Positions 41,574 through 50,646 of a stretch of DNA of 64,000 nucleotides are shown piece by piece. The translations under genes were made by a program, and so were the position numbers. Below the pieces are notes generated by a model. That model ran no database searches, was not told the DNA's origin, and saw nothing but the letters and a program-made list of their open reading frames with translations. The DNA is from Planctomycetota bacterium (GTDB taxonomy: Bacteria > Planctomycetota > PLA2). How positions within the stretch are numbered: the stretch's first letter is position 1; each line of letters begins with the position of its first letter. Location: positions 62,001-126,000 of the forward strand of contig JAJFFH010000029.1 of the NCBI GenBank assembly GCA_021776735.1. The letters run 5' to 3'.

Positions 41574-43307
41574 GTGAACCGCGCGAGATATCCCGAGCCG
41601 AAGCGGCCTGTCCCCAGCGATCTCGACATCGCGCAGGAGGCGGAAATCGATCCGATCCTGGCCGTGGCCGAGCGGATCGGGCTTTCGATGGACGACCTGG
41701 ATCTGCACGGGAAGTACAAGGCCAAGGTCCACCTGGATGTCCGCGAGAGATTCAAGGACCGCCCGCTGGGCAAGTACATCGACGTCGCCGCGATCACCCC
41801 GACGCCTCTCGGCGAAGGCAAGACCACCACGACGATTGGTCTGGCGCAGGGGCTCGGACGCCTGGGGCACACCGTGTTCACCTGCATTCGGCAGCCGAGC
41901 ATGGGCCCGACCTTCGGGATCAAGGGTGGCGCCGCCGGCGGCGGCTACAGCCAGGTCATCCCGATGGACGAGTTCAACCTCCATCTCACGGGCGACATCC
42001 ATGCGATCGGGGTCGCGCACAACCTGCTCGGCGCAGCGATCGACAACCACATCCACCACGGCAACAAGCTCGACATCAACCCGTTCTCGATCACCTGGCC
42101 GCGCGTGGTCGATCTCAACGACCGCGCCCTGCGCGACACCGTGATCGGTCTCGGCGGCAAAATCAACGGCTACCCGCGGCAAAACGGGTTCGACATCACC
42201 GTAGCGTCCGAGGTCATGGCGATTCTGGCCCTCGCGAACGACCTCAGGGATCTGCGCGAACGACTCGGCCGCATCAGCATCGGCACGAACCGCGCCGGCC
42301 AGTCGGTGACCGCCGAGGATCTCAAGGTTGCGGGCGCGATGGCCGCACTGCTGAAGGACGCGCTGATGCCGACGCTGCTCCAGACCCTGGAGCACACCCC
42401 GGCGCTCGTACACGCGGGACCGTTCGCAAATATCGCGCACGGCAACTCGAGCGTGATCGCCGACCAGATCGCGCTGCGCCTGGGCGACTACGTCGTCACC
42501 GAGTCGGGCTTCGGCGCCGACATCGGGATGGAAAAGTTCATGGACATCAAGTGCCGCGCGAGCGGGCTCACGCCCGACTGCGTGGTGCTGGTCGCCACGA
42601 TCCGCGCGCTCAAGATGCATGGCGGCGCGGGCAAGGTCGTCGCCGGCAAGCCGCTGCCGCCCGAGCTCACCGAGGAGAACCTCGCGGCGCTGGAGGAAGG
42701 CGCGGCCAACCTCGTCGCCCACATCCGCATCGCGAAGCTCTTCGGCGTTCCGGTTGTCGTCGCCGTGAACCGCTTCACCAACGACACCGACCGCGAGGTC
42801 GAACTGCTCGAGCGCATTTCCATGGAAGCGGGCGCGGAAGCCGCGGTCATGACCAACCACTGGGCCGACGGCGGCGCGGGTGCGGTCGATCTCGCCAAGG
42901 CGGTCGCCGCCGCGTGCGAGCAGGACAAGAACTTCAAGTTCCTCTACGACCTCGACGTGCCGATCAAGGACAAGATCGAGATCATCGCCACCAAGGTCTA
43001 CGGCGCGGACGGCGTCGACTACGACGCGAAGGCCAACAGGCAGATCAAGCTGTACGACGAGCTCGGCTACTCGAACCTGCCGATCTGCATGGCCAAGACC
43101 CACCTCTCGCTGTCGCACTCCCCGAAGCTGAAAAACGTTCCCAAGAACTGGCGCTTGCCCATCCGCGAAATCCGCGCGAGCGTGGGCGCGGGCTTTCTCT
43201 ACCCGCTGTGCGGCACGATGCGCACGATGCCGGGGCTGCCGTCAAAGCCGGCGTTTGAGAACGTGGACATTGATACGGCTACAGGGCGGGTGATCGGGCT
43301 CTTTTAG
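41574..43307 (+). CDS. fhs: Formate-tetrahydrofolate ligase
   Basis: A 577-residue ligase that makes 10-formyl-THF from formate, THF and ATP. The P-loop segment TPTPLGEGKTTTTIGLAQGL, the folate region GGAAGGGYSQVIPMDEFNLHLTGD, and MEKFMDIKCRASGL are all typical. Length is normal. It starts with GTG behind AGAGGAGG. Together with FolD, encoded 6 kb away, it supplies one-carbon units for purines and other pathways; the rest of a Wood-Ljungdahl pathway is not in view. Confidence 0.95.
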   Translation: MNRARYPEPKRPVPSDLDIAQEAEIDPILAVAERIGLSMDDLDLHGKYKAKVHLDVRERFKDRPLGKYIDVAAITPTPLGEGKTTTTIGLAQGLGRLGHTVFTCIRQPSMGPTFGIKGGAAGGGYSQVIPMDEFNLHLTGDIHAIGVAHNLLGAAIDNHIHHGNKLDINPFSITWPRVVDLNDRALRDTVIGLGGKINGYPRQNGFDITVASEVMAILALANDLRDLRERLGRISIGTNRAGQSVTAEDLKVAGAMAALLKDALMPTLLQTLEHTPALVHAGPFANIAHGNSSVIADQIALRLGDYVVTESGFGADIGMEKFMDIKCRASGLTPDCVVLVATIRALKMHGGAGKVVAGKPLPPELTEENLAALEEGAANLVAHIRIAKLFGVPVVVAVNRFTNDTDREVELLERISMEAGAEAAVMTNHWADGGAGAVDLAKAVAAACEQDKNFKFLYDLDVPIKDKIEIIATKVYGADGVDYDAKANRQIKLYDELGYSNLPICMAKTHLSLSHSPKLKNVPKNWRLPIREIRASVGAGFLYPLCGTMRTMPGLPSKPAFENVDIDTATGRVIGLF

Positions 43308-43469
43308 CAAAAACCGCCTGCGGCGCTTTTCGTTAGGTTCCAGCGCCCGGGTGGCCCCGGGCTGTTCGCACGCACGGGAGCGGGATCTGACGCGCCCAGT
43401 CTTTTTTCCCAAGAGTGCATGCGGTTCCCGTGGTCTTTGTAGGACGCAGAGACACGAAGGAGACACGGC

Positions 43470-44132
43470 ATGGACGACGAACAAAGACTCATCGGTCTTC
43501 TGGCGCAGCGGCGGGAGCTAACGGACAGCGGAGAGCCAACCGGCGAGATCGACCGGGAGATCATCGCGATTGCGGATCCAGTGATTCGACGGGAAGTTCT
43601 GCCTCGATTCTCCGCCGTGCGGCGCGGGACCACGCCGGTCCAGACCGGCGGGAACCTCGAGCATAGTTTCCGGCCCTCGGAGCTGGCCAACGAGTTCTTT
43701 GCCCGCGTTCTGCAGCGCGGCCCCGCCCACGATCCGTTCTGGAAGGCCAGCACCTCCAGGGAACTCATCCTTTGGACGTCGAAGGTGATCGGCCGGATGA
43801 TCGTGGATCGCTTCCGAAAAGCGACACAGCGCTCGGAACTCAGCCGGGAGGACGGCCACCTCGCGGAATTCGTACGGCGGCGCCAGGCACGGCTTGCCAC
43901 GGAGTGCCCGGACTTGCTCCTCGTGGATGTCGCCCCCATCCTTAATGAATGGACCGCCAAGGGCGGACGACCCGCTCAACGGGCACTCGTGTTCGAACTC
44001 CGGTTCGTGGGCGGCTACTACGACCGCTCCGAGGCCGCTGCTGTGATGCAGATCCCGCTGGAGTTGCACGACGAACTGCTCCGGGAAGCCAAGGAGTACC
44101 TTCGGCGGCGCCTCGGAGGAGGCAAGTCGTGA
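43470..44132 (+). CDS. Sigma-70/ECF-like factor linked to a kinase-WD40 gene
   Basis: A 220-residue helical protein. SELANEFFARVLQ and STSRELILWTSKVIGRMIVDRFRKATQRS look like sigma region 2 of the ECF-like factors that neighbour Ser/Thr kinases in planctomycetes; a later helix pair (QRALVFELRFVGGYYDRSEAAAVMQIPLELHDELLREA) fits region 4. The similarity is weaker than for the ECF factor at 24.5-25.1 kb, so assignment is moderate. AAGGAG precedes the ATG. The stop overlaps the GTG start of the kinase gene. Confidence 0.6.
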   Translation: MDDEQRLIGLLAQRRELTDSGEPTGEIDREIIAIADPVIRREVLPRFSAVRRGTTPVQTGGNLEHSFRPSELANEFFARVLQRGPAHDPFWKASTSRELILWTSKVIGRMIVDRFRKATQRSELSREDGHLAEFVRRRQARLATECPDLLLVDVAPILNEWTAKGGRPAQRALVFELRFVGGYYDRSEAAAVMQIPLELHDELLREAKEYLRRRLGGGKS

Positions 44133-47100
44133 GCGACAAATCGACGCCTGAATCGAATCGTCCGGAGCCGATCGGCCATGGATGGGAGGCGCCGGGCACG
44201 AAACTCCACGACGCCACGCTCCGGCGCATCATCGAGGCCGGATATCAGCTCGGCGACGAACTCGCCAATGGAGGACAGGCGGTCATCCACGAGGTGACCG
44301 ATCAACGCACCGGCGGGATCGCGGTCGCCAAGATCTACAAACGCCAAGATCCCGGAACAGTGCGTCGCGCCGACCACGAAGCCAAGATTCTCCACTCGAC
44401 GCGTATGCCCAAAGGCCTGGCCCCCGCCTACGAATTCGTGTCGCTGCCGGAATCGACAGACGACGGCCAGCCGTTTCTTGTCATGGACAAGGCTTGCGGT
44501 CGCCCATTGCACGTTGTGGCAGCCGATCAGCGTGACGACTCGTTGGCTATCGCCACACAGTTTCTTTCCGCCGTCGCGACGCTTCACCGGATCGACATCC
44601 TCCATCGTGATCTCAGCTGCAGCAACGTCTACTGGGACAGCGCCGCCGGCATCACGATTCTGGACTTCGGCTCCGCGAGCGTCGTGCAGACGGTCCGGTC
44701 GGGCCCCGCAGAGCGCCCTGCGTCGAGTCACGCCGTGCAAGGAGGGGCTCGGCTTGCGCCGGACGACGGCCGATACGATCTCCGCGGTGCCGCCGCGGTC
44801 ATTTATCAGATGTTCACGGGACGGCCTGTGGGCAACGATCCCGTCTGCGACCCGAAGGATCAGCGCGCGCATGCTTGGCTTGCTGCGCTAGCGTCCGCGA
44901 ACGTCGATTCGGCATTCGCAACCGAAATCGTCAATAGCCTCATTCATCCCGCCCGCGATGTAGAACCGTTGCCCCTCTCACCGAGTCCCGTGCAGACCCT
45001 TTTGGAGACCTCGAGGAACGCTGTTCTGCGCGCGCCAAACATCCTGGCGAAAGCACACCGAGATCGCGCGCCAGTCACGCGTTGGGCTCAGGAAATCGAA
45101 TGTCCTCGGACCGTCCTCAAGCTGCTGCGTCTAGACGACACGCGAGTGGTTGCCGGCACAACCGGATCATTGGCCGCGCTCGATCTCCACACAGGGAAGC
45201 TCGTTGAGGAGGCAACAGAGGGCCCTGAAGGCGCAATCATCACACTGGAACGTATCGCCGACGATCAGTTGGTGACCGTCTGCGAGAAGGGACTCGTCAC
45301 GCGGTGGCATCTTCCAACCCTTCGCCGGATCGGCACGCCCGCTTCGCTCCTTGCCACACGCGAACCGGGTCACGGTTTCGTTCCGGGCAGTGCCATTACC
45401 ACTGCCCAACTGTCGTCCGACAAGGACTCGATCATCTGCCTTCACGGAGGCCATGTCTGGCTCTGGTGCTTGCGCGAGGACCGCCGCATGACGGAGCCGT
45501 TGTACGTGGGCCGGAAGCACCGGGCGCCGAAGCAATACAAGGATCGAGCGGTCGGAGCGATTGCACCGGTCGGCCGGGACCTCGTCGCGGTGGCTACGCG
45601 CAACCAATACGGACTGTTCGTCGATACGCGGATCGACCTGTGGGATACTCGCACGGGAAAGAGAATTCGCGAAGGGACGGTCCAGTCCGACTGTGGAATC
45701 GGAGCGCTACAGTCCTTTGACGGCTTCCGCAAGCTCTTGTCCTTTGGAGGTCGCATCGAAGTTTGGGATGTCAGCACTTGCACACCCCGCGGGGCACCGC
45801 TCGCCCCCGACTTTGGGTTCGACTTCGTCTCCGACTCCGCCTCACCGGTGATCAGATGCTACGGGAATCTCGCCGTCGTCTCCGACGACGGGCGTCGGCT
45901 TCTCACAGCGAGCCACGCGAGAACGCTTCAACGATGGGATCTGGAACTTGGTCAGCCACGCGGTCGTCCTGTCTTCTGCGCCCACGATGTCGAGATCACC
46001 GACATGGTCGAGCTCGACGACCGTCACGCGTTGACCGCGTCGCTGGACGGCACGCTGAAGGTCTGGGATCTCGACTGCGGTCGATCGCTCAGCGAGCCGA
46101 ACAAAGTCGGTCACCTCGGCCAACACGACTCCGCGCCGATCGCAGTTGAGGTGCTTGGGCATACGACAAGGGCGGTCGTGACGCTTTCGCGATATCAGCA
46201 TCAGATTTGGGATCTGGAGCGCGAGGAACCGCTCGGCAGCCCGGTCACAGCCGCGTGTCCATACGATGGTCACCTGTCGATACTCGACGAGCGCCAAGCG
46301 ATCATCGTCGGCAGCCCGCTCGGGATCATGGACATCGGAACAGGTACGCTCAAGAGCACGTCATTTGGTCAGGGAGTCCCAGTCCTTACAGCAACCGCGT
46401 TGAGGAGATCGGGCCGTCTCGCGACCGCCTGCCATCACTATCTGCGGCTGTGGGATATCGACCAGGGGCGTCAGGTCGGCAAGCCGGTGCACCTCTGCCC
46501 GAATGGGCGACCTGGCGGCGAACCCAGGGTCATACTAGCTCTCTCACCGGACGAGACTAGGGTTATCAGCGCATGCCGCGACCATGTTCGGGTCTGGCGC
46601 GCAAACGATCTGGGGCTGATTCATGACCTTAGACTTTCGCCCGTCGGTCCCTGTGACGACTCTCGTCCAATCGGTGGGCTCGCGACCCTGCCGGACAATC
46701 GCCATGTCGTCGTTGCGCACGACGACGGGTCGCTCCGCGTCATCGACTTCGTGCAAGGTGCTCCGGTCGGCGATCCGATTCTGTTGCCGGAGAGCGCCCG
46801 TCCGAGTCAACAATTCTACGGACTACGCGATGTCGTCACATTCGACGATGGTCGCCGGGCCGCGTGCCGCGTCTACCTTGACAAGGACATCTACCTGTTC
46901 GATCTCGTCGAAGGACGATTCCTTGAGCGCCTGACCGGACATCGGGGGGAGGTGATCGACTTGAAGGCGACATCCATCCGTGGCGTGTCGCGATTGATCA
47001 CGATCTCCAAAGACCGCACCGCCCGCGTCTGGGATGTCAAACCGTGGCTCGCGCCGGAGGGCCAGCTTGCTGTATCTCGGCTGCCAGAGTCTGGAACGGA

Positions 47101-47233
47101 AGAGAAGCGGATTGCGCGGCTCGACTCGGAACCGGATCAACGCGCGAAGCCTGCGGCGTCCGGAACATCAGACGCCATCGGGTGTTGGGTTTGGATCATC
47201 ATCGCGGCCATCGCTTACGCGTTCTTCCGATGA
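44129..47233 (+). CDS. Ser/Thr protein kinase fused to WD40 propeller with C-terminal membrane anchor
   Basis: A 1034-residue protein. The kinase domain (about 35-290) has Lys in VAKIYK, HRDLSCSNVYWD as catalytic loop and ILDFGSA as DFG; the glycine loop (LANGGQAVIHEV) is degenerate. WD40-like repeats fill about 320-990, with units such as TLQRWDLELGQPRG and GTLKVWDLDCGR. A final helix WVWIIIAAIAYAFF at the C-terminus looks like a tail anchor, which would place kinase and propeller in the cytoplasm. The start is GTG with GGAGGAGG upstream. It follows the sigma-like gene with a 4-base overlap and contains no R20 copy. Confidence 0.85.
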   Translation: MSDKSTPESNRPEPIGHGWEAPGTKLHDATLRRIIEAGYQLGDELANGGQAVIHEVTDQRTGGIAVAKIYKRQDPGTVRRADHEAKILHSTRMPKGLAPAYEFVSLPESTDDGQPFLVMDKACGRPLHVVAADQRDDSLAIATQFLSAVATLHRIDILHRDLSCSNVYWDSAAGITILDFGSASVVQTVRSGPAERPASSHAVQGGARLAPDDGRYDLRGAAAVIYQMFTGRPVGNDPVCDPKDQRAHAWLAALASANVDSAFATEIVNSLIHPARDVEPLPLSPSPVQTLLETSRNAVLRAPNILAKAHRDRAPVTRWAQEIECPRTVLKLLRLDDTRVVAGTTGSLAALDLHTGKLVEEATEGPEGAIITLERIADDQLVTVCEKGLVTRWHLPTLRRIGTPASLLATREPGHGFVPGSAITTAQLSSDKDSIICLHGGHVWLWCLREDRRMTEPLYVGRKHRAPKQYKDRAVGAIAPVGRDLVAVATRNQYGLFVDTRIDLWDTRTGKRIREGTVQSDCGIGALQSFDGFRKLLSFGGRIEVWDVSTCTPRGAPLAPDFGFDFVSDSASPVIRCYGNLAVVSDDGRRLLTASHARTLQRWDLELGQPRGRPVFCAHDVEITDMVELDDRHALTASLDGTLKVWDLDCGRSLSEPNKVGHLGQHDSAPIAVEVLGHTTRAVVTLSRYQHQIWDLEREEPLGSPVTAACPYDGHLSILDERQAIIVGSPLGIMDIGTGTLKSTSFGQGVPVLTATALRRSGRLATACHHYLRLWDIDQGRQVGKPVHLCPNGRPGGEPRVILALSPDETRVISACRDHVRVWRANDLGLIHDLRLSPVGPCDDSRPIGGLATLPDNRHVVVAHDDGSLRVIDFVQGAPVGDPILLPESARPSQQFYGLRDVVTFDDGRRAACRVYLDKDIYLFDLVEGRFLERLTGHRGEVIDLKATSIRGVSRLITISKDRTARVWDVKPWLAPEGQLAVSRLPESGTEEKRIARLDSEPDQRAKPAASGTSDAIGCWVWIIIAAIAYAFFR

Positions 47234-47275
47234 GACCAAGAGAACAATTCACGCCAGACTCACCCAGGAGAGGAC

Positions 47276-47770
47276 ATGGACAACGAAACAAAGCTGCTGA
47301 CAGTGAGCCCGTCGATGTTCCGAAACCACCCGCTCCGGTTCAGCCTGATTCTTGCGGCCGTTGTGCTCGGAATCTACATCTACCTTGAGCGCGACCAGCT
47401 GAACGCCTCCTGGAAGATCGGAATCCCAGAGGAGGCCCTTCCGATCCCCGGCCTCTTGATCGCCGGCCTCGCGGCGCTCAAGCTCCTGGTTTGGTGGATC
47501 CGGTCCGCCACGACGCGCTTAGTCGTGACCACCAAGCAGATCGTTCGGCACGAGGGAATCCTCGCACGGTACATGGTGCAGATGCGGCACGAAAACGTCC
47601 AAAACATCTATGTCAAGCAGACGATTCTCCAGCGACTCATGAACTGCGGAATCGTGGGCTTTTCGAGTTCGGGCCAAGCCGATGTGGAGATCGTCGTGGA
47701 AGGGATCCCGGATCCGAAACGCATCGCCGCAAAGATCCAAGAGATCCTGGATGGCAGGCAGCGCGGATAG
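47276..47770 (+). CDS. Bacterial PH-domain membrane protein (bPH2 type)
   Basis: A 164-residue protein with two membrane helices (about 22-38 and 60-76) followed by a pleckstrin-like domain containing TTRLVVTTKQIVRHEGILARYMVQMRHENVQNIYVKQTILQRLMNCGIVGFSSSG, typical of YdbS/bPH2 proteins. Function is unknown. It lies 42 bases after the kinase-WD40 gene with GGAGAGG before its ATG, so it is likely the third gene of that unit. Confidence 0.78.
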   Translation: MDNETKLLTVSPSMFRNHPLRFSLILAAVVLGIYIYLERDQLNASWKIGIPEEALPIPGLLIAGLAALKLLVWWIRSATTRLVVTTKQIVRHEGILARYMVQMRHENVQNIYVKQTILQRLMNCGIVGFSSSGQADVEIVVEGIPDPKRIAAKIQEILDGRQRG

Positions 47771-48073
47771 CCCGCGCCCCCCGCACTGCACGATCCCCCA
47801 CGTCCCTGCTTGATCGCACATGCGGCCGCCTTGTCGAAAGGCCCGAATGCTTCGCGGGGTGAAACCCCGACCCGATCGAAGATCTCGTGCCATCGATCGC
47901 GCTCGCGACCGGCAACGGCCTGGTCTTGAAACTTGAATTCTCCATCCGAGTTTCCCAAGAACACTGCGCTCGCGCGTTGACCCTGTGAAGAGCGGGCCGA
48001 CCGGCCGAACAGTCGCACTTCGTAGCCAGAGGCCGCAGCGGCCACACCACGAAAACAGAAAGCGAGTAGCCCC
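47771..48073. other. Gene-free stretch after the PH-domain gene
   Basis: I see no credible coding sequence, tRNA or strong hairpin in these 303 bases. Long readings on the minus strand across the segment lack any family pattern and continue antisense to real genes. Confidence 0.5.
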
Positions 48074-48334
48074 ATGACCCCCGAACGCTTTGGACAAGTC
48101 ACCTTTGTTGTCGTCGGCATCCTCGGCATTCCCACCGGTGCCTACTTTGCGGGCAAGGCCGCCGCGGTACTCCTCGCGCCGTTCTTGGTGTCGCTGGCCC
48201 ACAATCACCTTGGCTGGACCCTCTCCGCAAACGCGGCGGGGCTCGTCCACTTCGGAATCGGAGCCGCAGTGTTTCTCTGGATCGTCGCGATGGGCGTGGG
48301 GGCTTGCAGCGCGCTCTGGGATTGGCTCTTCTAG
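48074..48334 (+). CDS. Small two-helix membrane protein
   Basis: An 86-residue protein with two hydrophobic segments (about 8-38 and 57-83) and a short polar middle. No family recognised. The start has only a weak ribosome site (GAAAGCGAG). It is the last gene of the R20-free block. Confidence 0.5.
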   Translation: MTPERFGQVTFVVVGILGIPTGAYFAGKAAAVLLAPFLVSLAHNHLGWTLSANAAGLVHFGIGAAVFLWIVAMGVGACSALWDWLF

Positions 48335-48391
48335 GAAACGGTGACGAGATCCAACGCGCCCCGTGTCGGAGGGCGCCGGATACTTTGAAGT

Positions 48392-49078
48392 GTGAACTTC
48401 GAGCCGGTTCGGATCCTTGTTGATCGGCGCGAGCAGAGCGGTGCGCTCTATCGCGCGCTGACTGTTCGCGATGATGTCGCGCTCTCGATTGGGACGCTTG
48501 ACGCGGGCGACTATCTGGTTGAGGACCGGGTCACGATCGAACGGAAAACCGTCAACGACTTTCGCGGCACGCTGGGTGATGGCCGCCTCTTTCGGCAAGC
48601 GGCGTTCCTCAAGGCGAATGCGCCACGCCCGCTCTTTCTGATCGAGGGGGCCGGACTCTCGCATGTCGCGGCCTCGATGTATCAAGGCGTTCGCGGCGCG
48701 CTCGTTTCATTGTCCGTGATGTGGTATCTCCCGGTCCTGTGGGCTCTCAGCGCCGACGAGGGTGCAGACATCCTCGTCACCATCGGCCGGCAATGGTTCG
48801 CCGACAACCGTGAAAAGTGGCTGGGACCGCCCCGCGCGCCGCGCCGCCAAATGAGCCCGGCCCAGAGCATGCTCTGCTGCATCGAGGGCCTCGGTCCCCG
48901 GGCCGCGAACGATCTGCTCAACCACTTCGGCTCGATGCGAGCCATCGCCCAAGCCACGTCACGCGACCTGGTCCAGGTCCACGGCATCGGCCCGGTGCTC
49001 AGCAAGCGAATTCAAGCCACCCTCGGCTCTCATGGGCTCATTCCTCCTACTAATCAAGATCCGCAAAGCGGATCTTGA
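48392..49078 (+). CDS. ERCC4/XPF-type nuclease with helix-hairpin-helix domain
   Basis: A 228-residue protein. The nuclease core has VDRREQSG (10-17), GDYLVEDRVTIERKTVNDF with the XPF signature ERKX3D (50-56), and the helix-hairpin-helix segment SMLCCIEGLGPRAANDLL plus HGIGPVLSKRI. XPF-like nucleases cut branched DNA and are mainly archaeal or eukaryotic; scattered bacterial homologs exist. The start is GTG. Its C-terminus SGS and stop codon lie inside a 10-base perfect hairpin (49055-49077). An R20 copy starts 4 bases further on. Confidence 0.85.
   Translation: MNFEPVRILVDRREQSGALYRALTVRDDVALSIGTLDAGDYLVEDRVTIERKTVNDFRGTLGDGRLFRQAAFLKANAPRPLFLIEGAGLSHVAASMYQGVRGALVSLSVMWYLPVLWALSADEGADILVTIGRQWFADNREKWLGPPRAPRRQMSPAQSMLCCIEGLGPRAANDLLNHFGSMRAIAQATSRDLVQVHGIGPVLSKRIQATLGSHGLIPPTNQDPQSGS
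49055..49077 (+). repeat. Perfect hairpin overlapping the ERCC4-gene stop codon
   Basis: Arms CAAGATCCGC (49055-49064) and GCGGATCTTG (49068-49077) pair perfectly around loop AAA. It has no T-run, so it may be a terminator of a different kind or a processing structure. Confidence 0.6.
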
Positions 49079-49081
49079 TAG

Positions 49082-49100
49082 ACATCGCCGTCCGTACGCT
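49082..49100 (+). repeat. R20 copy after the ERCC4 gene
   Basis: ACATCGCCGTCCGTACGCT, exact core. It starts 5 bases after the hairpin that holds the ERCC4-gene stop codon. Confidence 0.9.
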
Positions 49101-49185
49101 TCCCCAAAACACGCGCCCCACGTAGATCGTGCGCCTTCGGCACACCGCGTGCATTCCGCCGCAGGTCTTACGGAAAAGGTGCAAA

Positions 49186-49644
49186 ATGGTTCCCAGCGAG
49201 ACTCTGTCCGAGATTCCCTTTTTTGGTCGGTTGAAGGCCAACGAGCGGTCGCTGCTGTCGCCGCTCTCAACGCGCCGGCGCTACCGTGCCGGCGATGTCA
49301 TCTTCGGCCTCGGCGAGGAGCCGCGCGCGTTGCGAGTGCTCGTCTCCGGACTCGTGTCGTTTCGCGACGAGGAGTCCGCGTTCGGCGCCGCCCGGGACGG
49401 CGACATCTTCGGCATCGGCTCCATCGTCGGGCAGGACGCGATCTATCCGCACAGCGCCGTCGCACTCGAGGACTGCGAAGTCATCGAAGTCGACGCGGCG
49501 CGTCTGCTCACGCTCTGCGAGGCCATGCCGGTGCTCGGCGTCCGCGTCCTGCATCGGTTCGCAACCGTCTTGTCGCAGCGTCTATCCGCCGCGCGCCAGC
49601 AGTTGCGCAGCCGTCTCGCCCCCGGCACGATCACCCACGGTTAA
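49186..49644 (+). CDS. Cyclic-nucleotide-binding-domain protein without DNA-binding domain
   Basis: A 152-residue Crp-type cNMP-binding domain: LSEIPFFGRLKANERSLLSPLSTRRRYRAGDVIFGLGEEPRALRVLVSGLVSF, then DGDIFGIGS with the beta-roll and a C-terminal helix. It ends before any helix-turn-helix, so it is not a complete Crp/Fnr regulator and may modulate another protein. ATG 49186 gives the typical start; the earlier in-frame ATG at 49129 is unlikely. Confidence 0.78.
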   Translation: MVPSETLSEIPFFGRLKANERSLLSPLSTRRRYRAGDVIFGLGEEPRALRVLVSGLVSFRDEESAFGAARDGDIFGIGSIVGQDAIYPHSAVALEDCEVIEVDAARLLTLCEAMPVLGVRVLHRFATVLSQRLSAARQQLRSRLAPGTITHG

Positions 49645-49693
49645 GCGGCCGGCCCGCGCCCCCTCAAGAGATACATCGGAGGTCCCCCGACAC

Positions 49694-49712
49694 AGCAAAC
49701 GGACGGCGATGT
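49694..49712 (-). repeat. R20 copy upstream of folD
   Basis: AGCAAACGGACGGCGATGT, exact. Intergenic, 43 bases before the folD start. Confidence 0.92.
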
Positions 49713-49755
49713 CCGTGCAGCGTCGGGCTTCGCTCATCGTGTAGCATGTCGCCCT

Positions 49756-50646
49756 ATGGCAACTCTCGCTACTCTCATCGATGGCAAGGCGATCGCGGCG
49801 GACGTCCGCGCCGAGGTCAAGAAGGGCGTCGCGGCGCTCAAGGCCGAGCACGGCATTACGGTCGGGCTCGCAACCGTCTTGGTGGGCGACGATCCCGCAT
49901 CGCACAAGTACGTGTCGATGAAGCGCAAGGCGTGCGCGGAAGCCGGGATCGAGAGTTTTCACCACCAACTCGGCGCGGATGCCACGCAGGATCAGGTGCT
50001 CGGACTCGTGCGCGACCTCGGCGCCGACGACCGCGTCCACGGCATCCTCGTACAGCTTCCGCTGCCGAAGCAGGTCGATGAAAAGACGGTCCTCGACGCC
50101 GTGCCGCTCAGCAAGGACGTCGATGGATTTCACCCGCTCAACATCGGTGCGCTCGCGATGAAGGGTCGCGACCCCGAGTTCCGCCCCTGCACGCCGCACG
50201 GCTGCATCGAGCTGCTCAAGCGATCGGGCACCGAGATCAGCGGCGCCAACGCCGTCGTTCTCGGCCGCTCCAACATCGTCGGCATGCCGGTCGCGCTGAT
50301 GCTGGTCGAGCAGAACGCGACCGTCACGATCTGCCACTCGCGCACCAAAAACACCCCGGACCTGATCCGCGAGGCCGACATTCTCATTGCCGCGATCGGT
50401 CGCGCGCACTTCGTGAAGGGCGACTGGATCAAGCAAGGCGCCACCGTCATTGATGTCGGCACGAACGTCATCGACGACCCGTCGCGCAAGAGCGGCAAGC
50501 GCTTGGTCGGCGATGTCGACTTCGACGCGGCCAAGGAACGCGCGGGCAAGATCACCCCGGTTCCCGGCGGCGTCGGCCCGATGACGATCGCGATGCTGCT
50601 GCAGAACACGCTGCGGGCGGCGAAAAAGGGCGTGCCTTCCGGTTAG
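49756..50646 (+). CDS. folD: Bifunctional methylenetetrahydrofolate dehydrogenase/cyclohydrolase
   Basis: A 296-residue FolD that interconverts methylene-, methenyl- and 10-formyl-THF. Conserved segments: VLVGDDPASHKYVSMKRKACAEAGI, GILVQLPLPKQVDEKTVLDAV, KDVDGFHPLN, and the nucleotide-binding LGRSNIVGMPVALML, ending VPGGVGPMTIAMLLQNT. All expected residues are present, including the lysine of YVSMKRKA. Its stop codon lies inside the first hairpin of the compound intergenic repeat that follows. It links functionally with fhs. Confidence 0.95.
   Translation: MATLATLIDGKAIAADVRAEVKKGVAALKAEHGITVGLATVLVGDDPASHKYVSMKRKACAEAGIESFHHQLGADATQDQVLGLVRDLGADDRVHGILVQLPLPKQVDEKTVLDAVPLSKDVDGFHPLNIGALAMKGRDPEFRPCTPHGCIELLKRSGTEISGANAVVLGRSNIVGMPVALMLVEQNATVTICHSRTKNTPDLIREADILIAAIGRAHFVKGDWIKQGATVIDVGTNVIDDPSRKSGKRLVGDVDFDAAKERAGKITPVPGGVGPMTIAMLLQNTLRAAKKGVPSG

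Noticed and set aside
47519..48685. Long minus-strand open frame across 47.5-48.7 kb
   Set aside because: It runs antisense to the PH, small membrane and ERCC4 genes and shows no recognisable domain.
49390..49405. GGGACGGCGACATCTTC in the cNMP-domain gene, resembling R20
   Set aside because: It encodes DGDIF, a conserved phrase of cyclic-nucleotide-binding domains.
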